15,142 nt of DNA from DTKY01 sp037440765 (GCA_037440765.1 JBBITL010000088.1:1-15142); one strand, 5' to 3'; positions 1-7,660 are shown, counted from the stretch's first letter. The notes: generated by a model not told the origin, from the letters alone. Translations and numbers: made by a program.

Positions 1-1232
1 TCCGGGTAGAAGCGGGCGAGCGGCAGGCCGCCGATGATCTTCTTGGCAAGCAACGCCTCAGCCACCTCCTCCGGCGCGCGTCCTCCCGTGCCGGCCACAA
101 ACTCGTTGAAGAACGCGCCGCTGAACCGGGGCCGGAGCCGGGACGCCAGGTAGCGCGCCTTCGCCAGGTTCTGTCCGGCCAGTTCGCGCAGCCCCTGCTT
201 GCCGTAGACCGCCATGAAGACCGTCGCCATCAGCGCCACCAGCGCCTGGTTGGTGCAGATGTTGGAAGTGGCCTTCTCGCGCCGTATGTGCTGCTCCCGG
301 GTGGAGAGCGTCAGGCAATAGGCGCGGTTGCCGCGCACATCCGTGGTCTGGCCGGCCAGGCGGCCAGGCATCTGGCGCAAGTATTTCTCCCGGGTGGCGA
401 TCACGCCGGCGAACGGGCCGCCGAAGCTCGGAGGCAGCGCAAAGGATTGCAGTTCGCCCGCCACGATGTCGGCCTCCCGTGCCGGCTCCAGCAGGCCAAG
501 CGAGACGGCCTCCGTGAAGACGTGGATCAGCAGGGCGCCCCGCCTGCGCGCGGCCTCGGCCGCCGCGTTCACTTCCTCCACTACGCCGAAGAAGTTGGGC
601 GACTGCACCAGCACGGCGGCCGTCTGGCCGTCCAGTTTCCACTCGAGGTCGCCGAGGTCGAGCGCCCCGCTGGCCGGGTCGTAGGCGACCTCCTCGACGG
701 GCATGCCCAGGCTGCGCGAGCAGGTTCGCAGCACCTCGCGGTACTCGGGATGCAGCGTGCGGGCGGCCAGTATCCTGCCTCGGCCTGTGACGCGCGCCGC
801 CATCATGGCCGCCTCATGCGCGGCTGTCGAGCCGCAGTAGACCGAGGCGTTAGCCACTTCCATGCCCGTCAACTGGCAGATCATCGTCTGGAACTCGAAG
901 ATCGAGGTGAGAATCCCCTGGGAGATCTCCGCCTGGTAGGGGGTGTAGGCCGTCAGAAACTCGCCGCGGGAAATCACGGCGTCCACCAGCACCGGCCGGA
1001 AGTGGTGATAAACGCCCGCTCCCAGGAAGGAGGCGTAACCGTTGGCGTTCTCGGCCCCGCGCGCCCTGAAGTAGTCGAGAATCTCGTACTCCGACTTGCC
1101 CGGCTCTATCGCCAGCGGACGCCGCAGGCGAACCTCCTCGGGCAGGTGCGAGAAGAAGTCCTCGAGCGACGCCGCGCCGCACGCCTCCAGCATTTCCCGG
1201 CGCTCGCTGTCCGATCTTGGCAGGTACCTCAA
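1..1232 (-). CDS. gcvPA: Glycine dehydrogenase (decarboxylating) subunit 1, P-protein N-terminal half, cut by window edge
   Basis: This is the N-terminal subunit of the two-subunit PLP-dependent P-protein, which decarboxylates glycine and passes the aminomethyl group to lipoyl-GcvH in the cytoplasm. About 410 residues are present and roughly the last 40 lie beyond the left edge. Family hallmarks are the N-terminus RYLPRSDSERREML, TPYQAEISQG near residue 97, and REQHIRREKATSNICTNQAL near residue 320. The PLP lysine belongs to the partner GcvPB, not seen here. The start is a TTG at 1230-1232, one base after the gcvH stop. The upstream frame is closed by a TAG, and homologues begin with MRYLP at this point; the first internal ATG (codon 14) would remove that motif. 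A GGAG/GAAG stretch inside the gcvH end may serve as ribosome binding site, so translation is probably coupled to gcvH. The usual YDG motif reads YCG here (C133). Confidence 0.95.
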   Translation of the reverse strand, partial: MRYLPRSDSERREMLEACGAASLEDFFSHLPEEVRLRRPLAIEPGKSEYEILDYFRARGAENANGYASFLGAGVYHHFRPVLVDAVISRGEFLTAYTPYQAEISQGILTSIFEFQTMICQLTGMEVANASVYCGSTAAHEAAMMAARVTGRGRILAARTLHPEYREVLRTCSRSLGMPVEEVAYDPASGALDLGDLEWKLDGQTAAVLVQSPNFFGVVEEVNAAAEAARRRGALLIHVFTEAVSLGLLEPAREADIVAGELQSFALPPSFGGPFAGVIATREKYLRQMPGRLAGQTTDVRGNRAYCLTLSTREQHIRREKATSNICTNQALVALMATVFMAVYGKQGLRELAGQNLAKARYLASRLRPRFSGAFFNEFVAGTGGRAPEEVAEALLAKKIIGGLPLARFYP

Positions 1233-1233
1233 T

Positions 1234-1617
1234 CTAGCTCTTCGCTCCTATATATTCCTGATACTGGGCCGCCGTCATCAGCGTCGCCAGTTCGTCCGGT
1301 TTGTCCAACCTTAATTTCGCCAGCCACGCCGCGCCGTGCGGGTCCTGGTTCAGCTTCTCGGGAGCGTCCGTCAGTTCCCCGTTGACGGCCACCACCTCTC
1401 CCGACACGGGCGCGAACACCTCGGACACGGCCTTGACCGACTCCACCCATCCGAAGGCAGCTCCCTTGGAGGTCTTCGTGCCGACTTTCGGCAGGTCCAC
1501 GTACACTATGTCGCCCAGTTCGTGCTGGGCGTGATCCGTGATGCCCACGGTCCCGCTGTCTCCGTCAGCCAGCACCCACTCATGTTCCGCCGTATAAAGG
1601 AAGTTCTCCGGGTACAT
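1234..1617 (-). CDS. gcvH: Glycine cleavage system H protein (lipoyl carrier)
   Basis: This small carrier protein shuttles the aminomethyl intermediate of glycine from the P-protein to the T-protein on a lipoyl arm, and the reduced arm is reoxidised by lipoamide dehydrogenase. The product is 127 residues, the usual family length. It opens with YTAEHEWV (residues 8-15), a standard GcvH signature. The lipoylation lysine is K62 within GWVESVKAVSEV, followed by the PVSGEVVAVN turn of the second half of the lipoyl fold. The C-terminal ALMTAAQYQEYI matches the family tail. The ATG lies three bases after the gcvT stop and the stop lies one base before the gcvPA start, so the three genes form one tight operon in the order T-H-PA. 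No truncation or missing residue is visible. Confidence 0.98.
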   Translation of the reverse strand: MYPENFLYTAEHEWVLADGDSGTVGITDHAQHELGDIVYVDLPKVGTKTSKGAAFGWVESVKAVSEVFAPVSGEVVAVNGELTDAPEKLNQDPHGAAWLAKLRLDKPDELATLMTAAQYQEYIGAKS

Positions 1618-1620
1618 GTA

Positions 1621-2724
1621 TCATTTCCCCCGCTTGTAGAAAGGTGTTGCAACTGTCTCGGCCCCGACGGCCTGTCCCCGGATCAGGACATGGATCCGGC
1701 GTCCCACCGTGGCCAGTTCCGCGGGCAGGTAACACAGGCCGATGTTAACGCCGAGCGTCGGCGACGGGCCGCCGCTGGTCACCCATCCCACGGGGCGGCC
1801 CTCCACCATGACCTGGCAGCCGTCCCTGGCTATGCCGCGCTCCTGCATCCGGAATCCGATCAGCCGCCGCCGGACGCCTTCGGCCATCTGCTTCTCGAGC
1901 GCTGTCCGGCCGTTGAATTCGCCCTTGTCAAACTTCGTGATCCAGCCCAGCCCGGCCTCCAGGGGCGTGATGGTGGCGTCGATCTCATGGCCATAGAGCG
2001 CCATGGCCCCCTCCAGGCGCAGCGTGTTGCGCGCGCCCAGTCCGCAGGGTTTGATGCCGTACTCCTCCCCCGCGCCAAGGATCTCCTCCCAGAGGTGGGC
2101 CGCGGCCTCCGGCGGGACATAGATCTCGAACCCGTCCTCGCCGGTGTACCCCGTGCGGGCGATCCGGGCGGGGCGGCCGGCGGCCTGGCTGTCCACGAAT
2201 CCGTAGTAGCGGATGGCGGCGAGGTCCGCTGCCGTGAGCTTCCGGAGCGTTTCGAGCGATCGTGGTCCTTGCACGGCAAGCTGCGCATACAGGCTGGAGG
2301 TGAACTCGACCGAGGCGTTCCAGCGATTCTCCCCCTTGATGTGCTCGTAGTCCTTCTCCTGGTTGGACGCGTTCACGCAGAGAAAGTAGTGATCGCCCGC
2401 AACCTTGTGCGCCAGGATGTCATCCACGAAACCGCCGTGGGGGTAGAGCAGGGCCGAATACTGGATCTGGCCGGGCCGCAGCCTGGCGGCGTCGTTGCTG
2501 GTCACGAACTGCACCAGCGCCAGCGCTTCCGGGCCGCGAATCTCGATCTCCCCCATGTGGCTGACGTCGAACAGGCCCACGGCGCGGCGCACGGCGTGGT
2601 GCTCCTCCAGGATGCCGGAGTAGTGGACAGGCATGTCCCAGCCGCCGAAATCCACCATCCTCGCGCCCAGCCGCCTATGGATTGCGTTGAGAGGGGTCTC
2701 CTTCAACCGCGCGGGATCGGCCAT
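1621..2724 (-). CDS. gcvT: Aminomethyltransferase, glycine cleavage T protein
   Basis: GcvT releases ammonia from the aminomethyl-lipoyl group on GcvH and transfers the one-carbon unit to tetrahydrofolate. The protein is 367 residues, normal for the family. The N-terminus KETPLNAIHRRLGARMVDFG and GLFDVSHMGEI (residues 50-60) are conserved. D101 in GGFVDDI aligns with the catalytic aspartate of characterised T proteins. The C-terminal domain carries VTSGGPSPTLGVNIGLCYL. I chose the ATG at 2722-2724 because homology begins there; the frame is open further upstream but that part overlaps the promoter and has no family match. It is the first gene of the T-H-PA operon, transcribed divergently from the AKR-like gene. 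No clear Shine-Dalgarno sequence precedes the ATG, which fits the promoter lying only a few bases upstream. Confidence 0.97.
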   Translation of the reverse strand: MADPARLKETPLNAIHRRLGARMVDFGGWDMPVHYSGILEEHHAVRRAVGLFDVSHMGEIEIRGPEALALVQFVTSNDAARLRPGQIQYSALLYPHGGFVDDILAHKVAGDHYFLCVNASNQEKDYEHIKGENRWNASVEFTSSLYAQLAVQGPRSLETLRKLTAADLAAIRYYGFVDSQAAGRPARIARTGYTGEDGFEIYVPPEAAAHLWEEILGAGEEYGIKPCGLGARNTLRLEGAMALYGHEIDATITPLEAGLGWITKFDKGEFNGRTALEKQMAEGVRRRLIGFRMQERGIARDGCQVMVEGRPVGWVTSGGPSPTLGVNIGLCYLPAELATVGRRIHVLIRGQAVGAETVATPFYKRGK

Positions 2725-2734
2725 GCAAAGAGCC

Positions 2735-2763
2735 AATCTAGCAGGGCGGATGGGGAGAGTCAA
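2735..2763 (-). promoter_or_regulatory. Sigma70-type promoter of the gcvT-gcvH-gcvPA operon
   Basis: Read on the minus strand, TTGACT (2763-2758) is followed by exactly 17 bases and then TAGATT (2740-2735), giving 5/6 and 4/6 matches to the sigma70 consensus. The gcvT ATG begins 10 bases after the -10 box. Transcription would therefore start about 3-5 bases before the ATG, making a nearly leaderless mRNA. This agrees with the missing Shine-Dalgarno sequence and leaves no room for a glycine riboswitch between this promoter and gcvT. The start site is predicted, not observed. Confidence 0.5.
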
Positions 2764-2782
2764 ACTTAGCGCCGCTCCGATC

Positions 2783-2791
2783 TGGTACGCT
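2783..2791 (+). promoter_or_regulatory. Possible extended -10 element for the AKR-like gene
   Basis: TGGTACGCT resembles an extended -10 (TG-N-TANNNT) about 28 bases before the ATG at 2819. No convincing -35 box is present. A start near 2798 would exclude the in-frame ATG at 2795 and favour the one at 2819. The evidence is weak in DNA this GC-rich. Confidence 0.22.
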
Positions 2792-2818
2792 CTGATGACA
2801 ACTGCCCAAGTCTTGGCT

Positions 2819-3631
2819 ATGACGCGTGACTTCTCGTACGCCACGCTCTGGGCCGGCGGTCCGCTGGTGTTCCGTCTCGGCCTTTCTGGCACTTACCGGC
2901 CCGGGAAGGCCGCCCTCCACAGGGCGCTCGACGCCGGGGTCAACTTCTTCTTCGCCTACGGTTTCGACCGCCAGATGGTCAGCTTCCTGCGGGACCTGTC
3001 GGCCGGAAGCCGCGACAGGTACGTGGTGGCGACCGGCGCCTACAATCTGATCTGGACCCGGCAGGACCTGCGGCGCGCGCTGGAGAAGCGCCTGCGGCAG
3101 CTTGGGACCGCCTATATCGACGTCTTCCTGTTTCTGGGGGTGATGAAGCCGAAGGAGTTTCCCGGCTGGCTACAGGAGGAACTGCGCCGGCTCAAGGAGG
3201 ACGGCCGGGTGCGCGCCGTCGGCATGTCGTGCCACAACCGCGAGTTTGCCGGCCAACTGGCGGCGCGCGGCGCTCTCGACGTGCTGATGGTGCGCTACAA
3301 CGCCGCGCACAGGGGGGCCGAGCGCGACATATTTCCGCACCTGGCCGCGCACCAGCCAGGGATTATTAGCTACACGGCCACGCGCTGGTCCCACCTGCTG
3401 AGGCCTCCGCGCGGATGGCCGAAAGGCGGCCGGGTCCCAACGGCCTCCATGTGCTACCGCTTCGTGCTCTCCAATCCGCATGTGAACATCTGCATGACGG
3501 CCCCCTGCAACCTCAGGCAACTGGAGGAGAATCTGGCCGCTGTCCGGGAAGGCGCGCTCTCAGGGGAGGAGATGGGGTTCATGCACCGGTTCGGTGACGC
3601 AGTGGCTCATTCCAGGAAGTGGTTTCAGTGA
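2819..3631 (+). CDS. Aldo/keto reductase-like protein with degenerate catalytic tetrad
   Basis: The 270-residue product has the aldo/keto reductase (TIM-barrel) pattern: FRLGLSG (18-24), HRALDAGVNFF (34-44), YIDVFLF (99-105), LRRLKEDGRVRAVGMSCHN (122-140) and VRYNAAHRGAERDIFP (158-173). It is shorter than typical members of about 310-340 residues. Of the usual Asp-Tyr-Lys-His tetrad only Tyr (Y47 in AYGF) is apparent. The Asp region reads NFFF, the Lys position in ATK reads G73, and the His after YID falls on L106. It may be a non-catalytic or altered-mechanism member, and the substrate is unknown. I chose the ATG at 2819 because family similarity starts just after it (MTRDFSYATL); ATG 2795 is an alternative. 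No strong Shine-Dalgarno is seen. It is divergent from gcvT and 116 bp upstream of gdhA, with no clear functional tie to either. Confidence 0.85.
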   Translation: MTRDFSYATLWAGGPLVFRLGLSGTYRPGKAALHRALDAGVNFFFAYGFDRQMVSFLRDLSAGSRDRYVVATGAYNLIWTRQDLRRALEKRLRQLGTAYIDVFLFLGVMKPKEFPGWLQEELRRLKEDGRVRAVGMSCHNREFAGQLAARGALDVLMVRYNAAHRGAERDIFPHLAAHQPGIISYTATRWSHLLRPPRGWPKGGRVPTASMCYRFVLSNPHVNICMTAPCNLRQLEENLAAVREGALSGEEMGFMHRFGDAVAHSRKWFQ

Positions 3632-3717
3632 GCCCGCTCCAACCGGGCGCGGATCCGGGCCGCTGGATCCAGGCGGGCGGGGTCGAGTGCGGCGGCCCCC
3701 CGCCAGTCGCCGGACGC

Positions 3718-3737
3718 TGCCATAATTGGGTCGGAGG
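3718..3737 (+). promoter_or_regulatory. Extended -10 promoter element and ribosome binding site of gdhA
   Basis: TGC followed by CATAAT (3718-3726) forms an extended -10 with 5/6 bases matching TATAAT. A GGAGG Shine-Dalgarno sequence lies at 3733-3737, 10 bases before the ATG at 3748. No good -35 box is visible at 17 bp, which is acceptable for extended -10 promoters. The predicted transcript would begin very close to the GGAGG. The ribosome site is the stronger half of this call and supports the chosen gdhA start. Confidence 0.42.
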
Positions 3738-3747
3738 TTTCCCGTCC

Positions 3748-5016
3748 ATGCAAACCGCGATTGACTCCGGCCAGGAACTGAACCCGTGGCTGGCGGCCGA
3801 GACCCGCTTCGAGGAGGCCGCCGCAAGACTGGGGCTTGACGACGGTCTTGCCAAGGTCCTGCGGACGCCTTCCAAGGAAATCACGGTCTATATTCCCGTT
3901 CAGCTTGACGACGGGCGCCTGGAGGTTTTTACCGGCCACCGCGTTCAGCATTCCGTCGCGCGCGGCCCGGCCAAGGGCGGCATACGTTTCGCCCCTGACG
4001 TGACGCTCGACGAGGTCCGCGCCCTGGCCGCCTGGATGACCTGGAAGTGCGCCGTGGTCAATATCCCCTTCGGCGGCGGCAAGGGGGGCGTCATCTGCGA
4101 CCCGAGGCTGCTGTCGGTAAACGAACTGGAGCGCATTACGCGCCGTTACACGGCGGAACTGATCGACTTCCTCGGCCCCGAAAAAGACGTGCCCGCCCCG
4201 GACATGAATACCGATGAGCAGACCATGGCCTGGGTGATGGACACCTACTCCATGCACATGCGGCACACGGTCACGGCCGTGGTGACGGGCAAACCCGTGG
4301 ACCTGGGAGGGAGCCGCGGGCGCGCCGAGGCCACCGGCCGCGGCTGCATGCTGGTTATCCTCCAGGCGTTGGCGAAGCTGGGCCTTGCCCCGGAAGCCAC
4401 GCGCGTCGTCGTTCAGGGGCTGGGGAATGTGGGCGGGATGGCGGCCAAGCTGATGAGCGAGAGGGGCATCAGGACCATCTCCGTCATCGAGGTTGATGGC
4501 GCTGTCGTGAACCAGAACGGCATCGACATCCCGGCCCTGCTCGAACACCGCAGGAAGACCGGGTCGATTCTGGGTTTCCCGGGCGCCGAGGCTATGGACG
4601 CCGACGAGGCCCTTCTGCTGGACTGTGAAGTCCTCCTGCCGGCCGCAAAGGAGAACGTCATCACGTCGAAGAACGCCCACAAGGTCAGGGCCAGGATCCT
4701 GTGCGAGGGCGCCAACGGGCCCACCACGCCGCTGGCCGACAGCGTGCTCACCGGCAACGGCGTCTTCGTCATCCCCGATATCCTGGCCAATGCTGGCGGC
4801 GTGACGGTGTCCTACTTCGAGTGGGTGCAGGACCGCCAGGGTTATTTCTGGAACGAAGAACTGGTGAACACCCGCCTGGAAGAGCTGATGACCACCAACT
4901 TCGACCAGGTCGTCACCTACGCCGAGAAACACGCGGTGAACAACCGCATCGCGGCCTACATGCTGGCCATCGACCGCGTGGCGTTCGCCGTCAAGCTGCG
5001 CGGCATCTACGCATGA
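3748..5016 (+). CDS. gdhA: Glutamate dehydrogenase (Glu/Leu/Phe/Val dehydrogenase family, hexameric type)
   Basis: This cytoplasmic enzyme interconverts glutamate with 2-oxoglutarate plus ammonia using NAD(P). The 422-residue length fits the small hexameric class. The substrate and catalytic residues are at the expected spacing: K76 in GPAKGGIRF, K100 in MTWK, catalytic K112 in PFGGGKGG and D152 in PAPDMNTDEQ. The Rossmann dinucleotide loop is VQGLGNVGG (222-230), and CEGANGPTT with LANAGGVTVSYFEW follows in the C-terminal half. Cofactor preference cannot be settled by eye, although the acidic residues in IEVDG after the second strand lean towards NAD. The ATG at 3748 has GGAGG upstream; the frame is open further up but without similarity. 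Its stop overlaps the mutS start in ATGA, so mutS is probably translated partly by coupling. Nearby glycine cleavage genes also release ammonia, but they are on the other strand. Confidence 0.96.
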   Translation: MQTAIDSGQELNPWLAAETRFEEAAARLGLDDGLAKVLRTPSKEITVYIPVQLDDGRLEVFTGHRVQHSVARGPAKGGIRFAPDVTLDEVRALAAWMTWKCAVVNIPFGGGKGGVICDPRLLSVNELERITRRYTAELIDFLGPEKDVPAPDMNTDEQTMAWVMDTYSMHMRHTVTAVVTGKPVDLGGSRGRAEATGRGCMLVILQALAKLGLAPEATRVVVQGLGNVGGMAAKLMSERGIRTISVIEVDGAVVNQNGIDIPALLEHRRKTGSILGFPGAEAMDADEALLLDCEVLLPAAKENVITSKNAHKVRARILCEGANGPTTPLADSVLTGNGVFVIPDILANAGGVTVSYFEWVQDRQGYFWNEELVNTRLEELMTTNFDQVVTYAEKHAVNNRIAAYMLAIDRVAFAVKLRGIYA

Positions 5017-7604
5017 CCGCGGACGCCGCCACGCCGCTCATGCGGCAGTACCATTCGATCAAGCAACAGGTCCCCAACGCCCTCCTGCTGTTCCGGCTGG
5101 GCGACTTCTATGAGCTCTTCTACGAGGACGCCGTCACGGCGGCCCGCGAATTGGAGATCACGCTGACCTCCAGAAACAAGGAGAAGGGGCAGCCCATACC
5201 CATGTGCGGCGTCCCCTACCACGCGGCCGAAGGCTACATCGCGCGGCTGATACAGCGCGGCTTCCGGGTGGCCGTCTGCGACCAGACCGAGGACCCGCGC
5301 TTCGCCAGGAAGCTCGTCAAGCGGGAGCTCACGCGGATTGTGACCCCCGGCACAGCCACCGACACGGCGCTGCTGCGCCCGCGCGAGAACAACTACCTGG
5401 CCGCTCTGGCGGCGAGCGGAAACCGGGCGGGGCTGGCGAGCGTGGACGTCTCGACCGGCGAGTTCCGGGTGACGGAGATGGAGGAGGCGGAGGCCCACGC
5501 CGCGCTGGAGCAACTGGGCGCCCGCGAATTGCTCGTGCCGGAAGGCTCCGCGCGCCGCCCGCCGCCGCCCGGCGTGCTCCGCTCCGAGATCGACTCCTGG
5601 GCCTTCAGCCTGGACTACGCGGACCGCACGCTGCGGGAGCACTTCGGGTTGCTCACGCTCGACGGCTGCGGCCTGGCCGGCCGCAACCTGGCGGTATCGG
5701 CAGCCGGGGCCGTGCTGCACTACCTCAAGCAGACCCAGAAAGCGGCCCTCAGCCACCTGGAGCGCCCCTCGTTCTACGACCGCGCCGGCTCGATGGTCCT
5801 CGACACGGTGACCGTGCGCAACCTGGAACTGGTCGAGCCGCTGTTCACCGCCGATGCCGCCGCCAAGGACTCCACGCTGACAAGCGTCATCGACCAGACC
5901 ATGACCGGCATGGGAGCCCGGCTGCTGCGGCGCAGGCTGCTGGCGCCCTCGCTCGACGCGGCCGAGATCGAGGCCCGCCTGGACGCCGTAGAGGAGTTGG
6001 CGCGTCTTACAATTCCCCGGGCGGAGGTCCGCAAAGCCCTCGGCGAAATGCAGGACCTGGAGCGCCTGCTGGCGAGGGTGACCATGGGTACGGCAGGCCC
6101 CCGTGAGCTGCTGGCGCTCGCCTGGTCGCTTGGCAGAGTGCCGGTGCTAGGCAAGTCGATTGAGGCGTCCGTCCCGCTCTCCGGCATCCACTCCAGGCTG
6201 GACGACGTCGCCGAGGTTCGTGAGCGTGTCCTGGCTGCCATGGCCGACGAGCCGCCCGCGAACCTGGCCGACGGCGGCGCCATCCGCGACGGCTTCAGCG
6301 CCGAACTCGACCAGTTGCGCGACATCAGCCGCAACAGCCGGCAGTACATAGCGGCCATCGAGACGCGGGAGCGATCGCGGACCGGCATCCAGTCGCTGAA
6401 AGTCCGCTTCAACAACATCTTCGGCTACTACATCGAGATCTTCAAGCCCAATCTGCACCTGGCGCCTCCCGACTACGAGCGCAAACAGACGCTGGTTAAC
6501 GCGGAGCGCTTCACCACGCCGGAACTCAAGGAACTGGAAGGCAAGATTCTGGAGGCCGAGGAGAAGATCCTGGCGCTGGAGCGCGCCATCTTCAGCGAGT
6601 TGCGCAGTTTCGCCGCCTCGCACGCCGAGCGGATACGCGCCACGGCCGCGGCGGTGGCCGTACTGGACGTCACCGCAGCCCTGGCCCAGCAGGCCGTGGA
6701 AGGCCGGTACACGCGGCCCCGGTTCTCGGATTCTGGCGAAATGAAAATCGCCGGAGGACGGCATCCCGTTGTGGAGCGGCTGGCCGAGCGCGAGGCCGCG
6801 CGCTTCATCCCGAACGATCTGTTCCTGAACGCGGACTCCGCCCGCATCGCCATCATCACCGGACCCAACATGGGCGGCAAGTCCACCTACCTGCGGCAGG
6901 CGGCGCTGATCGCCATCCTGGCCCAGACGGGGTCGTTCGTGCCGGCCGAATCCGCCGTCCTGCCTCTGATCGACCGCGTGTTCACGCGCATCGGGGCCTC
7001 CGACAACCTGGCGCGGGGCCGCTCGACGTTCATGGTCGAGATGACCGAGACCGCGGTGATACTTAACACGGCCACCCCGCGCAGCCTCATCTTGCTCGAC
7101 GAGATCGGCAGGGGGACGGCGACTTACGACGGGCTGGCGCTGGCCTGGAGCGTCATCGAGGAGCTGCACGAGAGGCTCCGCGCCAAGACGCTCTTCGCCA
7201 CGCACTATCACGAGCTGACCGAACTGGCCGGACAATTGGACGGCGTGCGCAACCTGCACGTATCGGTGAAGGAGTCCGGCGGCCAGATCGTCTTTCTGCG
7301 GAAGGTGGCGCCGGGGAGCGCCGATCGCAGCTACGGCATCGAAGTGGCCCGGCTGGCGGGCCTGCCGGTGGGGGTGATCGAGCGGGCGCGCGAGATTCTG
7401 GCCATGCACGAGAAGAGCGAGCACCGCGTGACCGAGGAACTGACTCCCCACCGTGCCGGGCCGGTCCAGATCCAGCTGTTCGAGCCCGTCAACTACGAGA
7501 TCGCCGGCCGCATTCGCGGCCTCAATATCGACGAGCTCCGCCCCCTGGAGGCGCTGAAGCTGCTGAGCGAGTTGCAGGACGAGTTGAACCGGGGACGGAA
7601 ATAG
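5013..7604 (+). CDS. mutS: DNA mismatch repair protein MutS
   Basis: MutS binds mismatches and small loops in newly replicated DNA and, with ATP, recruits MutL. The 863-residue length is typical of MutS1. The mismatch-reading Phe-X-Glu is F32-Y33-E34 within RLGDFYELFYEDA. The connector, lever and clamp parts are intact; NNIFGYYIEIFKPN lies near residue 470 and QTLVNAERFTTPELKELE near 490. The ATPase has Walker A GPNMGGKSTY from residue 617 (K623), Walker B with DEIGRGTATYDGLA from D696, and THYHELTEL afterwards. The ATG at 5013 overlaps the gdhA stop by four bases; its N-terminus TPLMRQYHSIKQQVPNALLL matches the family, so earlier in-frame codons are unlikely to be used. The next gene starts about 56 bp downstream. 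No MutL gene is in the window. No damage is seen. Confidence 0.98.
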   Translation: MTADAATPLMRQYHSIKQQVPNALLLFRLGDFYELFYEDAVTAARELEITLTSRNKEKGQPIPMCGVPYHAAEGYIARLIQRGFRVAVCDQTEDPRFARKLVKRELTRIVTPGTATDTALLRPRENNYLAALAASGNRAGLASVDVSTGEFRVTEMEEAEAHAALEQLGARELLVPEGSARRPPPPGVLRSEIDSWAFSLDYADRTLREHFGLLTLDGCGLAGRNLAVSAAGAVLHYLKQTQKAALSHLERPSFYDRAGSMVLDTVTVRNLELVEPLFTADAAAKDSTLTSVIDQTMTGMGARLLRRRLLAPSLDAAEIEARLDAVEELARLTIPRAEVRKALGEMQDLERLLARVTMGTAGPRELLALAWSLGRVPVLGKSIEASVPLSGIHSRLDDVAEVRERVLAAMADEPPANLADGGAIRDGFSAELDQLRDISRNSRQYIAAIETRERSRTGIQSLKVRFNNIFGYYIEIFKPNLHLAPPDYERKQTLVNAERFTTPELKELEGKILEAEEKILALERAIFSELRSFAASHAERIRATAAAVAVLDVTAALAQQAVEGRYTRPRFSDSGEMKIAGGRHPVVERLAEREAARFIPNDLFLNADSARIAIITGPNMGGKSTYLRQAALIAILAQTGSFVPAESAVLPLIDRVFTRIGASDNLARGRSTFMVEMTETAVILNTATPRSLILLDEIGRGTATYDGLALAWSVIEELHERLRAKTLFATHYHELTELAGQLDGVRNLHVSVKESGGQIVFLRKVAPGSADRSYGIEVARLAGLPVGVIERAREILAMHEKSEHRVTEELTPHRAGPVQIQLFEPVNYEIAGRIRGLNIDELRPLEALKLLSELQDELNRGRK

Positions 7605-7647
7605 CGCCTGTGGCGGGCCGGTTTCTGCCGCTTGCGGGATACTCGTT

Positions 7648-7651
7648 AGGA
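7648..7651 (+). promoter_or_regulatory. Ribosome binding site deciding the start of the YfhO-like gene
   Basis: AGGA at 7648-7651 lies 9 bases before the ATG at 7661 but only 3 bases before the other in-frame ATG at 7655. The spacing favours 7661. The two starts differ by two residues only. Confidence 0.45.
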
Positions 7652-7660
7652 TGAATGTCT

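Noticed and set aside
288..1385. Plus-strand open frame (365 codons) opposite gcvPA
   Set aside because: It is a GC-bias shadow; the minus strand encodes a clear GcvPA and this frame has no motif or start signal.
1336..2769. Long plus-strand open frame (477 codons) opposite gcvH and gcvT
   Set aside because: It covers two genes identified by strong family motifs on the minus strand and shows no family likeness of its own.
2725..2818. Possible glycine riboswitch in the divergent gap
   Set aside because: The gap is only 94 bp and the best promoter lies within 40 bp of the gcvT start, leaving no room for the aptamer.
3625..4932. Antisense open frame (435 codons) opposite gdhA
   Set aside because: It is the complement of a fully conserved glutamate dehydrogenase and is His/Gly/Arg-rich without recognisable domains.
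6147..7451. Long antisense open frame (434 codons) opposite mutS
   Set aside because: It lies wholly within mutS, has no recognisable motif and is rich in Arg, Gly, Ala and His, as expected from the complement of GC-rich coding DNA.
7605..7660. Possible terminator between mutS and the YfhO-like gene
   Set aside because: There are GC-rich runs but no stem of useful length followed by a T-tract.
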